The position numbers were made by a program, and so were the translations under genes. Below, one piece after another: positions 18,556-28,152 of a stretch of 64,000 nucleotides of DNA. Every line of letters starts with the position of its first letter. The first letter of the stretch is position 1. This DNA comes from Bacteroides coprosuis DSM 18011 (GTDB lineage: Bacteria > Bacteroidota > Bacteroidia > Bacteroidales > Bacteroidaceae), in the NCBI GenBank assembly GCA_000212915.1, contig CM001167.1:1418780-1482779 (forward strand), written 5' to 3'. The notes below the pieces were generated by a model. The model was not told the DNA's origin and did not search any database. It saw only the letters and a program-made list of their open reading frames with translations.

Positions 18556-20372
18556 TATTGATTTTTGGAGGAACAACAGAAGGTAGAGTATGTGTCCATG
18601 TATGCGATGAAGCTCAGAAACAATATTATTATTCTACCAAAACAGAGCATCAAGAAATAGAGTTACATCATGGAATTCATTTATCTGGTGCGATGACAGC
18701 GGATGAGATAGTCGCATTTTGTAAATTAAACTCTATTCTATTAATTGTAGATGCAGCCCACCCTTTTGCTGAAAATCTTCATACTAATATCGCTAAAGCT
18801 TCAAAACAATTAAATATTCCGACAATTCGTTATGAGAGATATTTCCCTCCAAGAGATGAAAGTTTGATTTGGTTTGATTCTTATCAAGAGGCAATCAGCT
18901 ATCTGGTTACCCATAATATAGATAATTTATTAGCACTGACAGGGGTAAACACTATAGCTAAATTGAAACCTTATTGGGTATCACACCATACCTGGTTTCG
19001 TATTTTAAATCGAGATGATTCAAGAGAAGTTGCTTCACAAGCAGGATATCCAAGTGAACAGTTACTCTATTACCACAAAGGAGTGGATGAGGTTGCTCTT
19101 TTAAAGGAACTTCAGCCCGATGCAATTATTACCAAAGAAAGTGGAGAATCTGGAGGTTTTGAAAAGAAAGTAAAAGCTGCTCAGAGTTTAGGAATTCCAA
19201 TGCTCGTCGTAAAACGTCCAACGTTGAGCAAACAATTTATAGCAGTTCATGGTCCTTATGGGTTAAGAAAAGAAATCGAACGACTATTACCCGATTTTTT
19301 TGAACTTAAGATTGGTTATACGACAGGTAGTTGTGCTACTGCTGCAACCAAGGCAGCTCTATTATCTTTAATAACAGGAGAAAAAATAGAGAAGGTTAGC
19401 ATTACTTTACCTAGTGGGGAGATGATATATATTCCAACTCGTGTTATTTTTAGTGAGGAAGGAAAAGCCTCAGCTGTTGTAATCAAAGATGCTGGCGATG
19501 ACCCCGATGTAACCCATGGGAAAGAAATAGTATCTACTATTGCACTCAATGCAGATCACAAGGGGGTACGCTTCTTGCAGGGTAAAGGGGTAGGCATGAT
19601 CACCCTTCCTGGTTTAGATATTCCAATAGGAGAACCTGCAATTAATAAAACTCCTAGAATGATGATGAAACGTGAAATATTTAAGGTTTTACGTCATTAT
19701 GAAGATCGATTTACGAATGGATTGCAAACTGGGGTAGATGTAACTATATCAGTTCCAGAAGGAGAGGAGTTAGCAAAAAAAACATTCAATCCTCGATTGG
19801 GAATCGTTGGAGGTATTTCCATAATAGGAACTTCAGGTGTAGTAAAGCCATTCTCTTCTGCTGCCTTTATTGGTTCAATTCGTAGGGAGATGCAGGTGGC
19901 TAAAGCATTAGGTTGCAAACATATCGTAATCAATTCTGGAGCTAAGAGTGAAAAATACATCAAGAAATTATATCCTGATTTTTTGAGTAATGCTTTTGTG
20001 CATTATGGTAATTTTATAGGAGATGCCATAGAGATAGCTAAAGAAGAAGGATTTCAGAAACTAACCATGGGCATCATGTTGGGCAAAGCAGTGAAGTTGG
20101 CAGAAGGCAACTTAGACACCCACAGTAAAAAGGTGGTAATGAATAAGGATTTCTTAAAATCTATTGCTCTAGAGGCTAAATGTGAAGTTGAAGTACTAGA
20201 AAAGATTGATCAAATAACTATGGCTCGTCAGTTGTGGGATATTATTCCAAGTAGTAATGAATCCTTCTTTCATCTGGTATTAGAAAAGTGTCATACAGTA
20301 TGTTCTCCATTATTTGGTAATGGAGAACTCCAGATTTATCTGATTACGGATGATGGAGAAATACTAGAATAG
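18552..20372 (+). CDS. Fusion: precorrin-6A reductase (CobK/CbiJ) + cobalt-precorrin-5B C1-methyltransferase (CbiD)
   Basis: A 606-residue two-enzyme fusion. Residues 1 to about 248 match CobK/CbiJ, the NAD(P)H reductase of (cobalt-)precorrin-6A: LIFGGTTEGR at the start, VDAAHPFAENLHTNIAKA, LLALTGVNTIA, and ITKESGESGGFEKKVKAA. From about 252 on it is CbiD, which methylates C1 of cobalt-precorrin-5B: GYTTGSCATAATKAALL, IKDAGDDPDVTHG, GVGMITLPGLDIPIGEPAINKTPR and ISIIGTSG. CbiD makes the substrate that CbiJ reduces, so consecutive steps are joined. Presence of CbiD indicates the anaerobic, early-cobalt route. It is the last gene of the riboswitch 1 operon; its stop directly abuts the stop of the opposing cobC. 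Confidence 0.92.
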   Translation: MILIFGGTTEGRVCVHVCDEAQKQYYYSTKTEHQEIELHHGIHLSGAMTADEIVAFCKLNSILLIVDAAHPFAENLHTNIAKASKQLNIPTIRYERYFPPRDESLIWFDSYQEAISYLVTHNIDNLLALTGVNTIAKLKPYWVSHHTWFRILNRDDSREVASQAGYPSEQLLYYHKGVDEVALLKELQPDAIITKESGESGGFEKKVKAAQSLGIPMLVVKRPTLSKQFIAVHGPYGLRKEIERLLPDFFELKIGYTTGSCATAATKAALLSLITGEKIEKVSITLPSGEMIYIPTRVIFSEEGKASAVVIKDAGDDPDVTHGKEIVSTIALNADHKGVRFLQGKGVGMITLPGLDIPIGEPAINKTPRMMMKREIFKVLRHYEDRFTNGLQTGVDVTISVPEGEELAKKTFNPRLGIVGGISIIGTSGVVKPFSSAAFIGSIRREMQVAKALGCKHIVINSGAKSEKYIKKLYPDFLSNAFVHYGNFIGDAIEIAKEEGFQKLTMGIMLGKAVKLAEGNLDTHSKKVVMNKDFLKSIALEAKCEVEVLEKIDQITMARQLWDIIPSSNESFFHLVLEKCHTVCSPLFGNGELQIYLITDDGEILE

Positions 20373-20894
20373 TTATACTTCAAATGTTAAAACTTCTCCG
20401 TAGCTAAAAGGATTATCAAAGGCGTTTTTTAGAGGTATATTGGTATAGAATACATTAGCACAAGCGAGGACACCTCCATGAGTAAAAATAGCCACATTCT
20501 CATGACTTTCTTTTTTGAGTTTTTCTAGAAAATCGGCAACACGCTGGTACATCTCACAAAATGATTCACCATTGGGTACAGGAGTATTTACCCAATCAAT
20601 ATCCCATGCATTAAAGTCTAATTGATCCCATTGAGTCATTTCCCAGTCTCCAAAATCCATTTCCATTAATTGAGGTCGGTAATTGATTTCTTGATTTTGA
20701 ATACAGAAATGAGCTAATCTTTTACAGCGAGTTAATGGGCTAGAGTAGATGTAATCAAACTCTTTTCCTTTGAGTTGATTTTTTACTACTTGTGCTTCTT
20801 CTTCAAAAGAATCATTTAATGGAACATCTGTTTGTCCATAACAAGTTCCTTTGGGAACATTAACTGAAGTATGACGAATCAAATATACATTCAT
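20373..20894 (-). CDS. cobC: Alpha-ribazole phosphatase (CobC, histidine phosphatase family)
   Basis: A 173-residue phosphoglycerate-mutase-like phosphatase that removes the 5'-phosphate from alpha-ribazole phosphate or adenosylcobalamin phosphate. Seen: the catalytic histidine in LIRHTSV (RHT instead of the more usual RHG, as often in CobC), YGQTDVPL, YSSPLTRCKRLA, MEMDFGDWE and the second catalytic histidine in IFTHGGVL. The FTHGG block and the context make alpha-ribazole phosphatase more likely than a general histidine phosphatase. It is the last gene of the long - strand cobalamin operon, 4 bases after cobS. Its stop abuts the cbiD stop with no gap. Confidence 0.88.
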   Translation of the reverse strand: MNVYLIRHTSVNVPKGTCYGQTDVPLNDSFEEEAQVVKNQLKGKEFDYIYSSPLTRCKRLAHFCIQNQEINYRPQLMEMDFGDWEMTQWDQLDFNAWDIDWVNTPVPNGESFCEMYQRVADFLEKLKKESHENVAIFTHGGVLACANVFYTNIPLKNAFDNPFSYGEVLTFEV

Positions 20895-20898
20895 AAGC

Positions 20899-21654
20899 TT
20901 AAATATTTAATGCTAGTAAGATACCCAAATAAATGGAAATTTCACAAAGAAGGAAGGATGCTCCACAACAATCTCCCGTATAGCCTTGAATTCTTCTTTT
21001 CAAAATGACAGCGATAAGCAGAAATGTGAGGATAGGGAAAAGAGCAACCCACCATATAGCATAGGGTATTAATAAAATAAGAGGTAATAGTCCAAAGAGG
21101 TGTGCTATAATAAAAGTAGAAACAGACATTTTTCCATAAACCACTTTGGCTTTACTAGTTTCTTCTGTTCGTGCATAGGGTAGAACTTTATTTATGTAAG
21201 AGGATATTAATTTTGCTAACGGATCAGCAACTAATATTGCAAGTGCTGCTGTTTCTATTGGTAGTGCAGATAAGCACTGAAAGAGTAATAAAAAGTAGAT
21301 GATATGACTTAGTACGCCGTACGTACCAATATGAGAATCTTTCATAATTTCAAGTACTCTTTCACGAGTAGTACCCCCACCTAAACCATCAAAAAAATCA
21401 GATAACCCATCTTCATGTAATGCTCCAGTAAGTAGCAATCGAGATAGGATAGCTAGGATAATAGCAATGGGATAAGGAAAGATATAGCTGCTAAACCACA
21501 ATGTCATAGACATTACCCCAGCCGTCAGCCAACCGATGACAGGCCAATAGTTAATTGCCTGCTTGAAGTGTTCTGCTGGAACATTAAAAATCTTAAGTTT
21601 GTAGAAAGGAAGTCTTGTGAAAAACTGTAGTGCAGCAGCAATATCTTTTATCAT
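20899..21654 (-). CDS. cobS: Adenosylcobinamide-GDP ribazoletransferase (cobalamin synthase)
   Basis: A 251-residue integral membrane enzyme joining adenosylcobinamide-GDP with alpha-ribazole (phosphate), the last assembly step of cobalamin. Seen: the N-terminal AALQFFTRLPF motif, the metal-binding LTGALHEDGLSDFFDGLGGG block, RVLEIMKDSHIGTYG, and the C-terminal GYTGDCCGASF block (TGD-x-x-GA), plus about six hydrophobic segments. Length matches E. coli CobS. It lies between cobT (4-base gap) and cobC (4-base gap), the usual nucleotide-loop cassette order. Confidence 0.94.
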   Translation of the reverse strand: MIKDIAAALQFFTRLPFYKLKIFNVPAEHFKQAINYWPVIGWLTAGVMSMTLWFSSYIFPYPIAIILAILSRLLLTGALHEDGLSDFFDGLGGGTTRERVLEIMKDSHIGTYGVLSHIIYFLLLFQCLSALPIETAALAILVADPLAKLISSYINKVLPYARTEETSKAKVVYGKMSVSTFIIAHLFGLLPLILLIPYAIWWVALFPILTFLLIAVILKRRIQGYTGDCCGASFLLCEISIYLGILLALNI

Positions 21655-21658
21655 GTCC

Positions 21659-22699
21659 TTAGAAGTATTTAGTTACTTGTACATCTTTGAATGTACTCAT
21701 TTCATTAATCATCCGAATGGCCGATTCTAGTATAGGGTAGGCACAAAGAGCTCCGGTACCCTCACCAAGTCTAAAACCCAGTTGTAAAATAGGTTTTGCT
21801 TTTAAATAATTAAGAGCAATATGATGTCCTATTTCATTTCCTTGATGTCCATAGATAGCGTAGTGTAACACATTCTTGTTGATTTTAGAAGCCATAAGCA
21901 TACAGTTTGTCATAATGAAGCCATCTACAAGAATGATCATTTTTAGTCGGGCAGCTTCGAGCATAGCACCTACAGTCATAACCATTTCATAACCTCCAAA
22001 ATAACGCATAATGTCAATTGGTGAGCTATCTCCTTTGTAGTTAGTTACAGCTCTGCTTAAGACATCGTATTTGTGGTTGAGAATATCACCTGTATGATCA
22101 CTTCCTGCTCCTGTACACTCTTTCAAAGATGTACTAGTGAGAAAGTGCATCCAGATGGAAGAGGAAGAAGTGTTTGTTATGCCCATTTCACCAATAGCTA
22201 ATACGTTGCAACCCTCTGCATGACATTGACGTACGCATTCTGCTCCAGATTCAATAGCTTGATTCATTTCCTCTTCGGTCATTGCTGCTTCATACAAATA
22301 GTTACGTGTTGATTTGCGTATTTTTTTGTGTGTAATTCGTTTGTCTGAAAGATCAAGATCTCTATTAACACCCCCATCGACTACCATTAATTTAAAATGG
22401 TGTTGACGAGCAAGAAAGTTGACTCCAGCTCCTCCCTTTAAGAAGTTTTCAAGCATTTGATAGGTTACTTCTTGAGGAGAAAGACTTACTTTTTCTGAAG
22501 CAATACCGTGATCCCCAGCGAAAACGATGTGATGGGGATTAGATAACTGAGGGGATAGAGTTTGTTGAATCCATCCTACTTGTAGTGCAAGCTCTTCTAG
22601 AAAGCCTAAAGAACCTTTGGGCTTGGTTAGGTTGTTGATTTTGTCTTGCAGATAAGGAATAATTTCCTCGTTGGGTTTTTCAATGTCGAATTGTAGCAT
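21659..22699 (-). CDS. cobT: Nicotinate-nucleotide:dimethylbenzimidazole phosphoribosyltransferase
   Basis: A 346-residue enzyme activating the lower-ligand base by phosphoribosyl transfer from nicotinate mononucleotide. Seen: the N-terminal [13 protein letters not shown] block, [34 protein letters not shown], the [17 protein letters not shown] segment and the C-terminal [10 protein letters not shown] catalytic loop with the glutamate preserved. Length is that of E. coli CobT. No recognisable gene for making the base (bluB or bza) is in the window, so the base may be scavenged or made elsewhere; CobT specificity cannot be called. It lies 1 base from cobU and 4 from cobS. Confidence 0.94.
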   Translation of the reverse strand: MLQFDIEKPNEEIIPYLQDKINNLTKPKGSLGFLEELALQVGWIQQTLSPQLSNPHHIVFAGDHGIASEKVSLSPQEVTYQMLENFLKGGAGVNFLARQHHFKLMVVDGGVNRDLDLSDKRITHKKIRKSTRNYLYEAAMTEEEMNQAIESGAECVRQCHAEGCNVLAIGEMGITNTSSSSIWMHFLTSTSLKECTGAGSDHTGDILNHKYDVLSRAVTNYKGDSSPIDIMRYFGGYEMVMTVGAMLEAARLKMIILVDGFIMTNCMLMASKINKNVLHYAIYGHQGNEIGHHIALNYLKAKPILQLGFRLGEGTGALCAYPILESAIRMINEMSTFKDVQVTKYF

Positions 22700-22700
22700 T

Positions 22701-23213
22701 TTATTTAATTTTGACGGGAATTCCCGAAACCATTAGCGTAACTTCATCTGCTTGAGAAGCAATATATTGATTTAGCCATCCTTGTAGATCAGCAAATCTT
22801 CTTTGTATGGGGTTAATAGACATCTCCCCCATACCTATTTCATTGGTTACAAAAAGAAAAAGAGCATCTTGTTGTGTAAATAGATCAAACTCTTTTTTGA
22901 GTTGAGAGAGCGACTCTGCCATGTCAGAATCTAAATCATAGAAGAAATTAGTTGCCCATAAGGTTACGCAGTCTATGAGAACTACTTTTCCTTCTAGATG
23001 ATGTTTACTCAGTTCTTTTTCCTCTTCAATATTTATCCAAGAGTTCGCTTTACGTCGCTCCTTATGAATTTCGATTCTTTTGCGATGTTCATCATCCCAA
23101 ATTCGGGAGGTGGCTAAATAGACGGGAGTTTCAGAAAGAGAAAGAGCTATTTTCTCTGCGTAAGAGCTCTTTCCCGAACGTTGTCCTCCTGTTATCAAAC
23201 AAATCTTTTTCAT
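22701..23213 (-). CDS. cobU: Adenosylcobinamide kinase / adenosylcobinamide-phosphate guanylyltransferase
   Basis: A 170-residue bifunctional enzyme that phosphorylates adenosylcobinamide and then attaches GMP to give adenosylcobinamide-GDP. Seen: P-loop [15 protein letters not shown] at the N-terminus, [23 protein letters not shown] with the guanylyl-accepting histidine region, [14 protein letters not shown] and [10 protein letters not shown]. All CobU/CobP landmarks are present. The start overlaps the end of the upstream cbiG/cobM gene by 4 bases, and cobT follows after 1 base, so translation is coupled. Confidence 0.94.
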   Translation of the reverse strand: MKKICLITGGQRSGKSSYAEKIALSLSETPVYLATSRIWDDEHRKRIEIHKERRKANSWINIEEEKELSKHHLEGKVVLIDCVTLWATNFFYDLDSDMAESLSQLKKEFDLFTQQDALFLFVTNEIGMGEMSINPIQRRFADLQGWLNQYIASQADEVTLMVSGIPVKIK

Positions 23214-25027
23214 TTTCTAAATAGATGTCTGAATTTGTGAGAATAGAGTTTAGATACTCCTTTGCGATTATCTATTGCTTCACCTACTACAATCATAGTA
23301 GTTAGAGTTAGGTTATTGCCTTTTACAATCTGAGCTAAGTCTTTTAATTGTCCGCGGAATATCTTTTGATCTTTCCAAGTTAGTTTATAGCAAGCAGCAA
23401 CAGGGGTGGTAGGAGGGTAATGTACTAATAATTCCTCTTGAACTTTATCTACAATAGATGCACTTAAAAAGATACACATGGTACTTTGTGATTTAGCGAG
23501 CATATGTAGTTGTTCTTTTTCGGGCATTGGAGTACGACCTTCACCACGAGTCAGAATAATAGTTTGTACTTTTTCGGGTATTGTAAACTGTGAACGTAAC
23601 TCTGCAGCAGCAGCTTGGAATGATGAAATACCTGGAGTAATGTGATACGACATATTGTATTCATCGAAAAAAGCCATTTGTTCCTGAATAGCACCATAGA
23701 TACAAGGGTCTCCCGTATGAAGTCTTACGACTAACAAATCTTTATCATAAAACTCCTTCATGATAGCAAACTGCTCTTCTAAAGTCATAGCAGCTGAACT
23801 ACGAACAACAGCTCCTTTTTTTGCATAGTGAGTCAGTTCTACTGGCACTAAGCTACCTGCATAAAGAATTAAATCCGCTTCTTCTAAGAAACGTTTTCCT
23901 CTTACAGAAACGAGTTCAGGGTCACCCGGACCAGCACCTACTATTTCTATATGTCCTTGTCGAATAGAAGCAGGATCAATAGCTAATGCAAATGTAAAAT
24001 CATTGCCTTCACTGAATACTCCTTTTTGTTTTTCTACAAGTAAAATACCATCATGAGCACTGCGTATAGCCGATGCTTCAGAGACACTAGGAGATTGAGT
24101 TACCTCTTTGACTTTTTCGGAAGGATTTGGAACGTTTACATCTTCCAATTCTTCTGCAGAATAGATATAAATAGGTAGTTTCCCGAAGTATTCACTCAAT
24201 TCCTTTAAAAGAGGTTCGTCTTTCTTAATATCAATTGAAGAAATGTCTTGAATCGCATCAGTAGCTATATTGATGCTGTTGAGATAATTCTCTATATGTT
24301 GTGCTATACCTGTTGCATTACAGTTTTTTCTACAACCTACACCTAAATGAAAAGCTTTGTTATGAAAGGATATAGTATCAATTCCTGCATCGGGATAGAT
24401 GTAGGGAGTTACTGCTATAAATAGCTGGTAATGATCAAAGTTGATATCCTCGTATTTATAAAAAATATCTACATGTTCAGGTTTCGTTCTTTCTAAATAA
24501 GCTGTTCCTTCATCTTTGGCATTGAGAAGTAGAGCTGTTTTTTCTTTATTGACGAAACGAGTAAGAGGTTGATTAAAGTTGTTTACATTGCTGCGTGTTA
24601 CCCAATTGTATTTTTTGCCAATTGTATCTAAAGCCCAAAGATTATTGTTGTCACTTTGAGTCGTAATAACAGGTTCTGTACCTAAAATTCGTGCAATTTG
24701 TTCTGTTAGTTCGTTGGCTCCTCCTACATGTCCTGATAAAACAGAAATTACACTTTTCCCCGTGCTATCAATGCAAATAATTGCTGGATCTGTATGTTTA
24801 TCTTTAATATGAGGAGCAATAGCTCTTACGCAAATGCCCATTGCTCCAATAAAAAGAATAGAATCTACTTTATCAAATAGATCTGCTACACAGTCACTTA
24901 TAGAAGGTATGAATTGACAGTTTTCTAGTTCGTGTTTAGAGTAGATCGTACTGCCAATCAGACTCTCTTGTATGGTTTGAGCTACACCCAAAGCAGATTT
25001 AGATGTAAGTATTATTGCATGTTTCAT
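23210..25027 (-). CDS. Fusion: cobalt-precorrin-5A hydrolase (CbiG) + precorrin-4 C11-methyltransferase (CobM/CbiF)
   Basis: A 605-residue fusion. Residues 1 to about 345 match CbiG, which opens the delta-lactone of cobalt-precorrin-5A with loss of acetaldehyde: GAMGICVRAIAP, SVISVLSGHVGGANELT, ITTQSDNN and the GVGCRKNCNATGIA block. A linker (about 295-355) joins CobM/CbiF from about residue 359, with EIVGAGPGDPELVSVRGKRFL, LILYAGSLVP, VVRLHTGDPCIYGAIQEQM and TPGISSFQAAAAEL. CbiF makes the substrate of CbiG, so these are consecutive steps. The protein lies between cbiE/T (1-base gap) and cobU (4-base overlap). CbiG supports the oxygen-independent route. Confidence 0.92.
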   Translation of the reverse strand: MKHAIILTSKSALGVAQTIQESLIGSTIYSKHELENCQFIPSISDCVADLFDKVDSILFIGAMGICVRAIAPHIKDKHTDPAIICIDSTGKSVISVLSGHVGGANELTEQIARILGTEPVITTQSDNNNLWALDTIGKKYNWVTRSNVNNFNQPLTRFVNKEKTALLLNAKDEGTAYLERTKPEHVDIFYKYEDINFDHYQLFIAVTPYIYPDAGIDTISFHNKAFHLGVGCRKNCNATGIAQHIENYLNSINIATDAIQDISSIDIKKDEPLLKELSEYFGKLPIYIYSAEELEDVNVPNPSEKVKEVTQSPSVSEASAIRSAHDGILLVEKQKGVFSEGNDFTFALAIDPASIRQGHIEIVGAGPGDPELVSVRGKRFLEEADLILYAGSLVPVELTHYAKKGAVVRSSAAMTLEEQFAIMKEFYDKDLLVVRLHTGDPCIYGAIQEQMAFFDEYNMSYHITPGISSFQAAAAELRSQFTIPEKVQTIILTRGEGRTPMPEKEQLHMLAKSQSTMCIFLSASIVDKVQEELLVHYPPTTPVAACYKLTWKDQKIFRGQLKDLAQIVKGNNLTLTTMIVVGEAIDNRKGVSKLYSHKFRHLFRK

Positions 25028-25028
25028 A

Positions 25029-26219
25029 TTATTTATTTTTTATAGCTTTCATCACAAGGATGGTGTTATAGTTGTCTATTTGGATTGAGGTTGACTCTTG
25101 TAAAGTTAAGTTATTCTCTTGAATTGCTTCCCTAAAAAGGCTCTGACTATTTTCAGAAACTGAATTAAACACAATAACTCCGTTATCTGCAAGGATAGGA
25201 GCTATCTTTTGGATGATATGATTCATTTTTCCTCCATGCCCACCTATAAATACCGCATCTGGTCTGGGCAATTCAGAAATATCTTTTTGAGTAAAGTCTC
25301 CTATATATGATTCAATTCCTGGTGTACCCCAAAGTTTGGCATTGGCATCAATAAGTTCTCTTCCTTCCTCCCTGATTTCAAAAGCAATTACTTTGAGATG
25401 AGGAAACTGAAGTTTGGCTTCTATAGAAACTGAGCCTGTACAAAAACCTACATCCCAAAGTGTTTCTTTATTCCAAAGATCGAGCATACTTAAAGACAGA
25501 AGTCGGATAGGCATTTTGGTAATCATATTGACTCTACCATCCAATAAATGACATTTTTCATTCGGTAGTCCAAAAGGTTTATTTCGCTTGTATGTTTGTT
25601 GAAGAATGATATTATTCGGGAATTTAAATGCTTTACCAATAATATCTTTTATATTCCAAGTAGAAGTATTTTCTTTCTCCTTATTCCCTAATAGTTCACC
25701 TACAGTCATTGTATAATTATCGTACCCAAAATCAAGCATTCGCTGCGCTATCGTTGATGGAGTATGATTTTTTTTATCGGTGAGAATGCCCATCTTGGCA
25801 TAACCAGAAATTAGTGCTTCATCAAATTTATCCCAAGGTCTGCCCGTCAACGAAACAATGTGCATGTCGTGATACGGTAAAACCAAGCGATGAGCTAAGA
25901 GTTGTAGGGAATTAAAATAGGGATAAAGTATAATTTCCGCATCAGGAACTTCCCTTTTTATGGTATTAGCAAATCCAAAAAAGAGTGGATCTCCTGAAGC
26001 AAATACAACTATATTTTCACAACTCTGATATTGCTTGAAAACATCACTTAAAGGAACTACGATATCTATCCATTGGTGAGCTGTTGGCAAGTATTCTTTG
26101 ACTATCTCATAATGCCTTTTTCCTCCAGAAAAGATGGAGTTGCTTTGAATTATATGATTGACTTCAGAAGAAAATTCTTGATTCTGATTATCATCTATGC
26201 CTATTACGTAAAATTTCAT
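25029..26219 (-). CDS. cobL: Precorrin-6Y C5,15-methyltransferase (CbiE-CbiT fusion, CobL type)
   Basis: A 396-residue bifunctional methylase and decarboxylase. The N-terminal half (to about residue 195) matches CbiE: IFSGGKRHYEIV, VVFASGDPLFFGFANTI and HIVSLTGRPWDKFDEAL. The C-terminal half (about 210-396) is a class I SAM methyltransferase like CbiT: LWDVGFCTGSVSIEAKL, a variant of the usual GxGxG motif in which Cys replaces Gly, then IAFEIREEGRELIDANAKLWG and DAVFIGGHGG. CobL-type fusions are common. It overlaps the cbiB stop by 4 bases and precedes cbiG/cobM by 1 base. Confidence 0.9.
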   Translation of the reverse strand: MKFYVIGIDDNQNQEFSSEVNHIIQSNSIFSGGKRHYEIVKEYLPTAHQWIDIVVPLSDVFKQYQSCENIVVFASGDPLFFGFANTIKREVPDAEIILYPYFNSLQLLAHRLVLPYHDMHIVSLTGRPWDKFDEALISGYAKMGILTDKKNHTPSTIAQRMLDFGYDNYTMTVGELLGNKEKENTSTWNIKDIIGKAFKFPNNIILQQTYKRNKPFGLPNEKCHLLDGRVNMITKMPIRLLSLSMLDLWNKETLWDVGFCTGSVSIEAKLQFPHLKVIAFEIREEGRELIDANAKLWGTPGIESYIGDFTQKDISELPRPDAVFIGGHGGKMNHIIQKIAPILADNGVIVFNSVSENSQSLFREAIQENNLTLQESTSIQIDNYNTILVMKAIKNK

Positions 26220-27151
26220 AATACTATAAATACAGCGATTAATAAAATGACCATAAGTGCCTCTGTATAGAGATTCACACGGATGGCTTTCTGTGCATCT
26301 TGAAGAGTTAATTCTCTTGGGTTATCTCCTATATAGGGCTTATCAACTACTTTGCCATAATAAATATTGGGTCCACCAAATCTACAATCTAATATTCCTG
26401 CGAGAGCTGATTCTGGATAACCTGAGTTTGGGCTAAGATGCAATTTACAATATTTTCGGACGAATGAATACTTTTTTAGATTGCCACTAACAAGAAGCAT
26501 TAGTATAGCTGTTAGTCTAGCTGGAATATAATTGGCGATATCATCTATGTGTGCAGCCCAACATCCAAAATCTTTATATTTATCATTCTTATAAGCAATC
26601 ATGGAATCTAGGGTATTAATCATCTTGTAGGCAGCCATACCTGGTAAGCCAAATATTAAAAACCAGAACAAAGGTGCAATGACGCCATCACTTAGATTCT
26701 CTGCCAAAGTTTCTAGTGCTCCAATACGTATCTGTTGAGGAGAGAGTTGAGAGGTATCTCTGCCCACTATTCGTGATAATTGCTTTCTTCCATCTTCTAC
26801 CGATTGATCTACTGCATCAAAAACCATTTTCACTTCTCTGCGAAGAGTTTTACCAGCCAAGAAGAAGAAAATTCCAAGAGTATTGATGGTTATGGCTAAA
26901 AGAGGATGTATTCGATTGGCTAGAAGAAGAATGCCCCAAGTCAATGCAAAAACAAATAGAATCAAAAAGGTACTATATAATCCACCTTTTATCAGTCTAT
27001 TGCTTTGTTGGTTTAGCCTTTTGTCGCCCCAAGCAATTAACTTACCAAACCAGACAATAGGGTGAGGGAGATGCTCAGGGTCGCCTAAACTCAAATCCAT
27101 CAGCCAGCCTAGTAGTAAAGGAAGAATAATATAGAGTGTTATGATATCCAT
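26216..27151 (-). CDS. cbiB: Adenosylcobinamide-phosphate synthase (CbiB/CobD)
   Basis: A 311-residue multi-pass membrane protein that attaches aminopropanol phosphate (or aminopropanol) to adenosylcobyric acid. Seen: LLLGWLMDLSLGDPEHLPHPIVWFGK, IVGRDTSQL, ALETLAENLSDGVIAPLFWFLIFGLPGMAAYKMINTLDSMI and the FGCWAAHIDDIANYIPARL block, all signatures of CbiB. Four to five membrane segments are visible. The start overlaps the end of the threonine-phosphate decarboxylase gene by 13 bases; together these two make and attach the linker. Confidence 0.94.
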   Translation of the reverse strand: MDIITLYIILPLLLGWLMDLSLGDPEHLPHPIVWFGKLIAWGDKRLNQQSNRLIKGGLYSTFLILFVFALTWGILLLANRIHPLLAITINTLGIFFFLAGKTLRREVKMVFDAVDQSVEDGRKQLSRIVGRDTSQLSPQQIRIGALETLAENLSDGVIAPLFWFLIFGLPGMAAYKMINTLDSMIAYKNDKYKDFGCWAAHIDDIANYIPARLTAILMLLVSGNLKKYSFVRKYCKLHLSPNSGYPESALAGILDCRFGGPNIYYGKVVDKPYIGDNPRELTLQDAQKAIRVNLYTEALMVILLIAVFIVL

Positions 27152-28152
27152 TCTTTAATTGCTTTTATAAGTACGTTATTAGCCTCTTTGTTTTGGGCTG
27201 CCACTCTAAAATGTTGAGGTGTCAATCCTCTAAAATTACTTGCATCTCGAATTAAAATACCATAGTTCTTAACTAAAAATTCTTTTAAGTCTTGAGCTGT
27301 TCTATGTTTATCCTTTATACAACACATAAAAAAATGAGTAGTAGTGGGACTAACTTCCAGCTCATCCATTTTAGCTAATTCTTTTTTAAGAATGTGAGCA
27401 TTTTCTAGTAATTTTTCTACATCTACTAGGTTATCGTATTGAGTTTCTAAAAACTTACCCGCTTCAATAGCCAATTGATTCACCGCCCAAGGCATTCTAA
27501 AATAGTTGATCTTATTGATCAAGTTTTCAGAGCTACTTAAATAACCTAATCTTAATCCAGGAATGGCAAAATGCTTAGTCATAGAATGGAGAAGAATTAA
27601 ATTTGAAATGCTTTTAGAATCTAGCATTGTAAAAAGCTCTTCTCTACAAAAATGCTCATACGACTGATCTATCACAAAAACTGTTTTGGGATGTAGGTTG
27701 ATGAACTTTAAGAGATATTCTTTTGAGTAAGTGTAGCCCGTAGGATTATTGGGATTACAGAGCCAAATTAAATCGAGTTCTTCATGGACCTCACTTAAAT
27801 GTGAGTAATAGGATAGCTGATGTTGATTAATTCGACAAGCATCTTCGTACTCACTGAAAGTGGGAATGATTATAGCTGTTTTTGCTTGAGCAAAAGCTTG
27901 AGCTATAAGGTAAATAGCCTCGGTAGCTCCATTGGTAATTGCTAAGTTAGTTTGGTTAACTCCGTTCTTTTCTGCTAACACTCGAGCCAGAGAACCAGCA
28001 TCGGGTTCTGGATAGGAGTGTATTTGGTGAATACAAGTTGTGATGTAAGCTCTTAGAGCTGATAAATCTTGATGGGTATCCACATTAGAGCTGAAGTTCC
28101 AAACGATCTTATTGTCTTGGTTATATATGTCGTCTCCGTGACCAATAATCAT
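27139..28152 (-). CDS. cobD: L-threonine-O-3-phosphate decarboxylase (CobD, PLP-dependent)
   Basis: A 337-residue class I/II aminotransferase-fold enzyme that makes (R)-1-amino-2-propanol phosphate, the nucleotide-loop linker. Seen: the N-terminal NFSSNVDTHQD start, YPEPDAGSLARVLAE, NGATEAIYLIAQAF, LIWLCNPNNPTGY, FVIDQSYEHFC and the PLP lysine in HSMTKHFAIPGLRLGYL, plus a C-terminal arginine motif in FRVAAQ. Histidinol-phosphate aminotransferase is the alternative by family, but placement between cobQ (directly abutting) and cbiB (13-base overlap) decides for CobD. Confidence 0.92.
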   Translation of the reverse strand: MIIGHGDDIYNQDNKIVWNFSSNVDTHQDLSALRAYITTCIHQIHSYPEPDAGSLARVLAEKNGVNQTNLAITNGATEAIYLIAQAFAQAKTAIIIPTFSEYEDACRINQHQLSYYSHLSEVHEELDLIWLCNPNNPTGYTYSKEYLLKFINLHPKTVFVIDQSYEHFCREELFTMLDSKSISNLILLHSMTKHFAIPGLRLGYLSSSENLINKINYFRMPWAVNQLAIEAGKFLETQYDNLVDVEKLLENAHILKKELAKMDELEVSPTTTHFFMCCIKDKHRTAQDLKEFLVKNYGILIRDASNFRGLTPQHFRVAAQNKEANNVLIKAIKEWIS

